Shown here: positions 7,087-11,582 of the stretch, one piece after another
Position numbering within the stretch: position 1 is the stretch's first letter
How the letters are laid out: the number at the start of each line of letters is the position of its first letter
Source: Actinomycetota bacterium
GTDB taxonomy: Bacteria > Actinomycetota > Actinomycetes > Mycobacteriales > Mycobacteriaceae
Length of the DNA stretch: 11,582 nucleotides
Assembly (NCBI GenBank): GCA_005787665.1
Contig: SYAB01000007.1
Location: 1-11,582 of the forward strand
Direction of reading: 5' to 3'
Translations under genes and position numbers: made by a program
The notes under the pieces: generated by a model
The model's database searches: none
What the model saw: only the letters and a program-made list of their open reading frames with translations
Told to the model about the DNA's origin: nothing

Positions 7087-7325
7087 TAACCCGGGTGCTC
7101 CGCGGTGCCGGGAATCGGGCTGGCGTCGACGCCTGCGGCGGCCATCAGCCGCTGGTGTTCCTCGGTTCCGACATCGGCAGCCTCGTCGACGAGGAGTACC
7201 GGGATACCGTCCTCGATCCGATAGGCCTTGCGCAGTCGAGGGTTGTAGAGAATGTCCTCGATCGCCAGCAGCGGTCCGCGGTCACCCGGGCAGATGAGAA
7301 TGGCAAGCAGTTTCCGGTCGAGCAC
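7086..7325 (-). CDS. Trm112-like small protein (Rv1684 type)
   Basis: A 79-residue protein of the Trm112/UPF0434 (YcaR) family, recognised by LLAILICPGDRGPL (6-19) and YRIEDGIPVLLVDEA (35-49). Family members are small zinc-ribbon-like partners that stabilise methyltransferases; the bacterial role is poorly known. Only one cysteine (C12) remains here, so the CPxC zinc site of other members is absent. The GTG start at 7325 lies 7 nt after the stop of the secreted-protein gene, which suggests one transcript, although the ribosome site is weak. Its place near the Rv1683-type gene matches M. tuberculosis Rv1684. Confidence 0.85.
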   Translation of the reverse strand: MLDRKLLAILICPGDRGPLLAIEDILYNPRLRKAYRIEDGIPVLLVDEAADVGTEEHQRLMAAAGVDASPIPGTAEHPG

Positions 7326-7332
7326 GGTTGGC

Positions 7333-7959
7333 TCAGGGGGTCGTCGACGCCGGCATCGGCATCATCGGGGCACCGGCCGCTGGTGCGACCGGGCCCGCTC
7401 CCGGTACCGGAGCGCCGGGGACCTGGCCCGGATTGCTGTCGCCGGGCATCTGGCCGGCGCCCATCACCGCACTGCTTGCGTTCTGCTGGGACTGCGCCTG
7501 CTGCAGGATCTGCGTCTGGGCCCGGATCTTCTGCTGATAGGCGATGGTGTCCTTGAGTGCCGAGATGAGCGGGTTCTGGTTGGGCCGGTACTTCATCGCC
7601 GCCGTGAGCTCATCGAGGTACTGCTTGGAGGGTTTGAAGCCCATCGCGCGAAGTTTCAGGGACACCTTCAGCAGGTTCGACAACTGTCCACCACCGGATC
7701 CCACCGCGTACTCCTCGGCGAGGACATCGAGAACATCACCGGCGGCAGCGGCCGTCGCGGCGGCGCTCGCCCCCGCGGCGGCGGCGCTCGCTCCGGCGGC
7801 AGCGCCGCCCTCGACGGTGACGGTCGGCTTGGGCGTCGGGGTGGGTACCACGGACGGATCGGCGGCAGCGGTACCGGCCGCCCCGACGGCGAGGCCGACG
7901 GCGAGGAGCATGCCTGCGAGGCCGTTACGCACCTCGCGACAGCCGAGTGTCCCCGTCAT
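7333..7959 (-). CDS. Secreted Ala/Pro-rich protein of unknown function
   Basis: A 208-residue protein that I cannot assign to a family. It has a clear Sec signal peptide: a basic start, a hydrophobic stretch (about 14-30) and a TAAA-DP cleavage site near residue 33. Then come a Pro/Thr segment (VVPTPTPKPT), an Ala/Gly/Ser linker (about 52-74) containing a 7-residue repeat AGASAAA, and a probably helical region (75-158) ending in a Gln-rich, possibly coiled stretch. The tail is rich in Pro, Gly, Ala and Met. No lipobox is present, so it is probably exported free or held in the cell wall. The ATG at 7959 is 4 nt after AAGGAG; a GTG just before it (7962) is too close to that site. The gene follows the hydrolase-FadD gene by 47 nt and precedes the Trm112-like gene by 7 nt. 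Confidence 0.83.
   Translation of the reverse strand: MTGTLGCREVRNGLAGMLLAVGLAVGAAGTAAADPSVVPTPTPKPTVTVEGGAAAGASAAAAGASAAATAAAAGDVLDVLAEEYAVGSGGGQLSNLLKVSLKLRAMGFKPSKQYLDELTAAMKYRPNQNPLISALKDTIAYQQKIRAQTQILQQAQSQQNASSAVMGAGQMPGDSNPGQVPGAPVPGAGPVAPAAGAPMMPMPASTTP
7756..7797 (-). repeat. 21-bp tandem repeat, two copies, inside the secreted-protein gene
   Basis: Two adjacent 21-bp units (7756-7776 and 7777-7797) match at 18 of 21 bases and each encodes AGASAAA. Because the unit is a whole number of codons, changes in copy number would lengthen or shorten the Ala-rich linker without breaking the frame. Confidence 0.7.
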
Positions 7960-8006
7960 CACGCTCCTTCACACACGACATCGAGCCCCACGAGCGTACC
8001 GCGTGT

Positions 8007-10985
8007 TCAGCCGGCGCTCTTGGTGAGCGCCGTCCGTACGGCAGCCGTCAGCCTCCTGTACTTGCCCGTATCGGCGTCGAGATACCAACTGTTACGCCCG
8101 GCCCTGGGCACCCCGGCCGCGCGCAATGCCGACACCACCGGACGGTAGGACGCGCTGACCGCAAGATCGGGGACCACGTGGACGATGTCGGGCGCCAAGC
8201 CCACCGGCATGTTCGCCACCGCCTCGCCGATATCGGCCGGGGTGACGCTCATACCCGGGCGCAGGGTGAGCGCGGTGACCGCCAGCGTGCCCTTCGGTGT
8301 CTCGACGCCGTAGGTCACCGCGAGATCGACGGCGGTGATCCGGCCGATGCAGTCGGTGATCGGTGCGGGGAACGCCACGCCGCGCGATGTGCGCAGCAGG
8401 CCGGAGCGGTTGCCCAGCAGCCAGTAATCGCCGTCGGCATCGCGCCAGAACACGTACTCGGTGGAGATCCAGATGTCCCCGGCGGCGAACACGCCGCGCT
8501 TGATCGAGGCGGTGGGGTCGATCGGGCCCCACGGGCGGGCCAGCAGGATTCCGATCTCCTCGCGCCCGGCGACCTTCACGAACCCGCGGTTGTCCTCCAG
8601 GATCAGGTCCGCCTCCGGGTCGTAGGCGCCCAGTTCCACCTCGCCGCCGCCAGGCAGCGGCCGGCCTTCGCTACCCACCTTGACGCCGGCCACGTTGGCC
8701 AGCACCGCCTGTCCGTCGGAGGTGGCGAAGAACTCCACGATCCGGGCCGGTGCGAAGACCTCCAGGATGCGTTCCCACAGACCGGTCGGCATGCCGGAAC
8801 CCATGAACAGCCGGATCGGGTTGTTGCCCGAGAGGGTGAAGTCGGGGTCGTCGATGACCTCCCGCAACATCGACCAGGTGTAGGTGACGACCGTGACGCC
8901 GTACTGGCGGACCTCGTCGAGGAAGCGCTGCGGACACAGCCCGCGCGATAACGCGATCCGCGATCCGGCGACCACCGACCCCCCGAGACTGACGAGCAGA
9001 CCGGACTGGTGGTGCAGCGGGGTCAGGCAGTAGACGGTGTCGTTGCGGTTCAGCGCGGCAGCGGAGGCGGTGCCGAAGGCCGACAGTGCCCAGCGGTAGT
9101 TGGTGATCTGCTTGGGCACCAGTTCCCCGCCGCCGACGGCGTTGAACACCACGAAGGCGACGTCGCGGGCGTACGCCGGATTCGGGCGGTACCACCCGGG
9201 CAGTTCGACCGCATCCGGGTCGATCTGCTCCATGTCGATGACATTGCTGCCCGCCGGCAGGTCCAGCCGGCGGGTCTCTCCGCCACCCAGCACCAGGGTC
9301 TGCACGGGCAGCCGGCCCGCCTCGGCGAGGTTTGCCGGGTCGGTGATGAGGTCGGTGAAACCGCCGAGCCGGGTCGCCTGCTGCAGGTCGGCGTCCGGCG
9401 GCAGCAGAACCGCGACCGCCCCGAGTCGGGACAACGCGGCGATCGCGACCAATGCGCTCGGTCGGGTGTCCATCAGCACGCCGACGCGGGTCCCCTGACG
9501 TACGCCGACCTCGATGAGGCCGCGCACCACCTTGTCGATCCGGCGGTCGACCGCCGCGTAGGTGTGCACCCGGCCGTCGAACAACAGGAACTCACCGTCC
9601 GGCGCCGCCTCGGCCTGCTCGGCGATGATGCGGCCCAGCGAGATGCGGGTGTGGTCGTTGATCTGGCCGAGACGCACCAGCCGGGGAAGCGTGCGGGCGG
9701 TTTCGACGGCGAGGGTTCGGACCGAGTTGTTGGCCGCGACCACGGCGTCGGCCGCACCCCTGGCGAGGGAGGTCGCCAGCTCGGCCGCCTCGGCCACACC
9801 GAGCATCAGACGGGAGTTCAGCGGCACGCCCGACGACGCGGCGTCCGCCGGCGCGCCCTCCTGCATCAGCGCGATGTTCGCCGGCCGCGGCTCCCGTCCG
9901 GACACCCACAGCACCCAGTCCGCCACTGTCGGCCAGGTGTTGGTGGCGGCCTTGGATCCGACCACCAGGCCGAAGTGGCCGGCCCGGATCATCACCTCGT
10001 ACACGTCGGCGTTGGGAGCGGCCCGCTTGATACCGCGGACCGCCGGCGGCTGGCCGATGTCGTCGACCTCGCCGACGAACGCCAGCACCGGGCAGGTGAT
10101 GTCGTTGAGCGTGACGAGCTGGCCCTGGACCGCGAAACCGCCGGTCATCATCCGGTTGTGGGTCACGAACTGCTTGAGCAGTTCGGAGACCGCGGGGCCG
10201 GACCAGGCGATCCAGCCCTCCCGGTCCAGGAACCGGCGCTGCTGTTCACGGGGAAGCAGTGCCTCCCGGTCGTGCAGTTGCAGCAGGAACTCGACGCGCG
10301 ACTTGGCGGTCTTGAGCGGATCGAGCATCTGGAACCCGGCGCGCGCCAACCACCCGGGGATGTCGAGCCGGTTGAACACATGGTCGGCCAGGAAGTCGGC
10401 AAGACCGACCGCGAGGTTGGTCGGCAGCCCGCCGGGCAGGCCCGCCAGAGTATCGACCGGCGACCCGAACGCGATGATGCTGGCGATGTCCTTGGAACGG
10501 CGATAGGCCGCCGTCTGGTAACAGAACATTCCGCCCTGGGAGTAACCGGCCAGGTGGACGCTCTGACCGGTCGCGTCCTTGACCGAGTCGATGGCCTGAC
10601 TGAGCGCGACGATGTGGTCGGTCAAGGTGCGCTCCATACCGCCCTCGACCTTGTCGGGAGAGCCGTAGTCGATCACCCACGGGTCCAGCCCGGCCCCGTG
10701 CAGGATCCCGACGGCGCCGTCATCGCGCGTGACGTCCCACATGTCGGCCGACATCATCATCGGGTGCACCATGAGCACCGGCGGGCGCGTCTTGGCCTTG
10801 CCCGGGCGGTTGTCCGGCGGGAAGTAGCGCCGGAGCTTGTACATCGTGGTGCTCTCGACGATCTGGAACGGCGAGGGTACGGCGCCGGTGTCCAGACCCC
10901 CGAAACGCGCCACCTCGTAGCCGTTCTGGGCGGTCGCCACCAAGCGCTCCAGCGGTCTGGTGATCGCCGACAAACCTAGATCCAC
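8007..10985 (-). CDS. Alpha/beta hydrolase - acyl-CoA synthetase-like fusion (Rv1683 type)
   Basis: A 992-residue two-domain protein. The N-terminal part (about 50-375) is an alpha/beta hydrolase related to PHA synthase/lipase folds, with nucleophile motif GYSQGG (S149), acid residues in GEVDDIG (D308/309) and histidine in RAGHFG (H337). The C-terminal part (about 445-990) is an ANL adenylate-forming domain of FadD type, with AAGDIW (about 834-839) and GNRSGLLRT, but a changed phosphate-binding loop (NAVGGGELVPK, 615-625) and no clear catalytic lysine near the end. The M. bovis BCG orthologue is reported as a lipid-droplet protein with lipase and acyl-CoA ligase activities in triacylglycerol turnover (from memory). 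I chose the GTG at 10985, with AGGGAG 5 nt before it; a TTG 33 bases upstream (11018) has its purine-rich stretch directly against the codon. Confidence 0.92.
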   Translation of the reverse strand: MDLGLSAITRPLERLVATAQNGYEVARFGGLDTGAVPSPFQIVESTTMYKLRRYFPPDNRPGKAKTRPPVLMVHPMMMSADMWDVTRDDGAVGILHGAGLDPWVIDYGSPDKVEGGMERTLTDHIVALSQAIDSVKDATGQSVHLAGYSQGGMFCYQTAAYRRSKDIASIIAFGSPVDTLAGLPGGLPTNLAVGLADFLADHVFNRLDIPGWLARAGFQMLDPLKTAKSRVEFLLQLHDREALLPREQQRRFLDREGWIAWSGPAVSELLKQFVTHNRMMTGGFAVQGQLVTLNDITCPVLAFVGEVDDIGQPPAVRGIKRAAPNADVYEVMIRAGHFGLVVGSKAATNTWPTVADWVLWVSGREPRPANIALMQEGAPADAASSGVPLNSRLMLGVAEAAELATSLARGAADAVVAANNSVRTLAVETARTLPRLVRLGQINDHTRISLGRIIAEQAEAAPDGEFLLFDGRVHTYAAVDRRIDKVVRGLIEVGVRQGTRVGVLMDTRPSALVAIAALSRLGAVAVLLPPDADLQQATRLGGFTDLITDPANLAEAGRLPVQTLVLGGGETRRLDLPAGSNVIDMEQIDPDAVELPGWYRPNPAYARDVAFVVFNAVGGGELVPKQITNYRWALSAFGTASAAALNRNDTVYCLTPLHHQSGLLVSLGGSVVAGSRIALSRGLCPQRFLDEVRQYGVTVVTYTWSMLREVIDDPDFTLSGNNPIRLFMGSGMPTGLWERILEVFAPARIVEFFATSDGQAVLANVAGVKVGSEGRPLPGGGEVELGAYDPEADLILEDNRGFVKVAGREEIGILLARPWGPIDPTASIKRGVFAAGDIWISTEYVFWRDADGDYWLLGNRSGLLRTSRGVAFPAPITDCIGRITAVDLAVTYGVETPKGTLAVTALTLRPGMSVTPADIGEAVANMPVGLAPDIVHVVPDLAVSASYRPVVSALRAAGVPRAGRNSWYLDADTGKYRRLTAAVRTALTKSAG

Positions 10986-11052
10986 GGTTGCTCCCTGCCG
11001 AACATCTGCGCTGCTCAACCCTTCGGACAGCCCCGTTCATCATGGCATACCC

Positions 11053-11085
11053 CCGCAGGGCCCCTGATCCGCCGAGGCCCTGCGG
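11053..11085. repeat. Perfect 10-bp inverted repeat in the divergent promoter region
   Basis: CCGCAGGGCC (11053-11062) and GGCCCTGCGG (11076-11085) are exact inverted copies with 13 nt between them. They sit between two divergent genes, with no U-run on either side, so an operator or an mRNA leader hairpin is more likely than a terminator. Its function is inferred from position only. Confidence 0.6.
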
Positions 11086-11128
11086 CCTGCGACTTTGGCG
11101 CTCCCCGGGGCGGATCGACGACGATCAG

Positions 11129-11134
11129 TAAGGT
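11129..11134 (+). promoter_or_regulatory. Candidate -10 element for the ABC-F gene
   Basis: TAAGGT fits the mycobacterial TANNNT -10 and ends 7 nt before the GTG start codon, the spacing expected if transcription begins at the codon itself (leaderless message). The overlapping AAGG (11130-11133) could instead serve as a ribosome site 8 nt upstream. No good -35 is visible. Confidence 0.35.
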
Positions 11135-11141
11135 CGTCGCG

Positions 11142-11582
11142 GTGGCACACCTGCTGGGCGCCGAGGCGCTGCACCTCCAGTATCCGACGCAGGTGGTGTT
11201 CGACGCGGTGACCGTCGGTGTCAACGAGGGCGACCGGATCGGCATCGTCGGCCGAAACGGTGACGGAAAGTCCAGCCTGATGGGCATGTTGACCGGCCGC
11301 ATCCAGCCTGACTCGGGCCGGGTGACCCGCCGCGGCGGGGTGCGGGTCGCCGCCCTGGACCAGGCCGACACTCTCGACCCGGCGGCCACCGTCGCCGGAA
11401 CGCTGGTCGGCGATCGCCCCGAGCACGACTGGGCCGGGGCCCCGCGGGTGCGGGACGTCGTCTCCGGGCTGGTGGCCGACCTGGACTGGCACGCCCCGGT
11501 CGGCACGCTCTCGGGCGGGCAGCGCCGGCGGGTCCAGTTGGCGGCGCTGCTGATCGGCGAGTGGGACGTGATCGCGCTCGAC
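11142..11582 (+). CDS. ABC-F family ATPase, N-terminal part
   Basis: The first 147 codons of an ABC-F protein; the gene runs off the window with no stop. Visible are the Walker A GRNGDGKSS (37-45), a Q-loop-region LDQADTLDP (72-80), the ABC signature LSGGQRRR (123-130) and the start of Walker B, DVIALD (142-147), which the family continues as EPTNHLD. No membrane segments are present. ABC-F proteins have two ATPase domains and act on the ribosome, either in translation or in protection from antibiotics; older annotation calls them macrolide transport ATPases. The distance from Walker A to signature is short. M. tuberculosis has a split gene annotated this way near Rv1683 (Rv1668c/Rv1667c) that may be the orthologue; this is inference. 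The start is GTG at 11142. Confidence 0.9.
   Translation, partial: MAHLLGAEALHLQYPTQVVFDAVTVGVNEGDRIGIVGRNGDGKSSLMGMLTGRIQPDSGRVTRRGGVRVAALDQADTLDPAATVAGTLVGDRPEHDWAGAPRVRDVVSGLVADLDWHAPVGTLSGGQRRRVQLAALLIGEWDVIALD

Larger units (their letters stand above)
10986..11141. promoter_or_regulatory. Divergent intergenic region between the hydrolase-FadD and ABC-F genes
   Basis: This 156-bp region must carry the promoters for both divergent genes. I see no convincing -35/-10 pair toward the minus-strand gene. GGGTAT (11052-11047, minus) looks like a SigF -10 but lacks a GTTT at the right distance. Toward the plus-strand gene there is a -10-like TAAGGT (11129-11134). The central feature is the inverted repeat listed separately. 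Confidence 0.5.

Noticed and set aside
9009..10979. A 656-codon open frame on the plus strand
   Set aside because: It lies antisense inside the hydrolase-FadD gene, whose motifs are clear. Long antisense frames are expected in GC-rich coding DNA. The product is rich in Arg, Gly, His and Asp with no recognisable domain.
8007..11018. TTG start at 11018 for the hydrolase-FadD gene
   Set aside because: Its purine-rich stretch abuts the codon with no spacing, whereas the in-frame GTG at 10985 has AGGGAG at 5 nt.
11047..11052. GGGTAT on the minus strand as a SigF promoter for the hydrolase-FadD gene
   Set aside because: No GTTT lies 15-17 nt upstream; that stretch belongs to the inverted repeat. 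Six bases alone are not enough.
1..11582. CRISPR array, tRNA gene, insertion sequence or phage attachment site
   Set aside because: I saw no regularly spaced repeats, no cloverleaf with conserved T-arm, no transposase or integrase motif, and no terminal inverted repeats with target duplication around the carotenoid genes.

Overview
The window reads as chromosomal DNA of a high-GC mycobacterium, most likely a rapid grower. A ribosomal RNA operon starts directly downstream of tyrS, which is the known position of rrnB in fast-growing mycobacteria such as M. smegmatis. The rrn leader holds an exact copy of the RNA element to which M. tuberculosis NusA binds. The protein genes match the M. tuberculosis block Rv1683 - Rv1684 - mpg (Rv1688) - tyrS (Rv1689), as I remember that map.

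Layout: apart from the first gene listed, everything lies on the minus strand, so the order runs from high to low coordinates. At 11142-11582 (plus strand) is the 5' part of an ABC-F ATPase gene, cut by the window edge. A divergent promoter region with a perfect 10-bp inverted repeat follows. At 10985-8007 lies a large alpha/beta hydrolase - acyl-CoA-synthetase-like fusion (Rv1683 type). Next come a secreted Ala/Pro-rich protein of unknown function (7959-7333) and a small Trm112-like protein (7325-7086). Then come four tightly coupled genes that look like a carotenoid end-group tailoring operon: CrtC-type 1,2-hydratase (7053-5869), membrane GT2 glycosyltransferase (5872-4604), PlsC-type acyltransferase (4607-3843) and CrtI/CrtD-type desaturase (3853-2360). 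They run by stop/start overlap into the 3-methyladenine DNA glycosylase gene mpg (2363-1752), followed by tyrS (1724-450). After tyrS come a sigma-A-type rrn promoter, a roughly 320-nt leader and the first bases of 16S rRNA (38-1).

How it may work: hydratase, 3,4-desaturase, glycosyltransferase and acyltransferase are the activities needed to turn a psi (linear) carotenoid end into an acylated 1'-glycoside. M. phlei is known to make such pigments (phleixanthophyll and its fatty-acid esters), and Rhodococcus makes carotenoid glucosides esterified with mycolic acid. I infer that this operon makes a pigment of that kind. No crtE, crtB or cyclase gene is in the window, so the carotenoid backbone must come from another locus. 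A SigF-like promoter motif sits just before the hydratase gene, and SigF is known to control mycobacterial carotenoid production. This assignment is the main point of interest. The rest is largely conserved core genome, with several unusual regulatory and protein-level details listed under findings.
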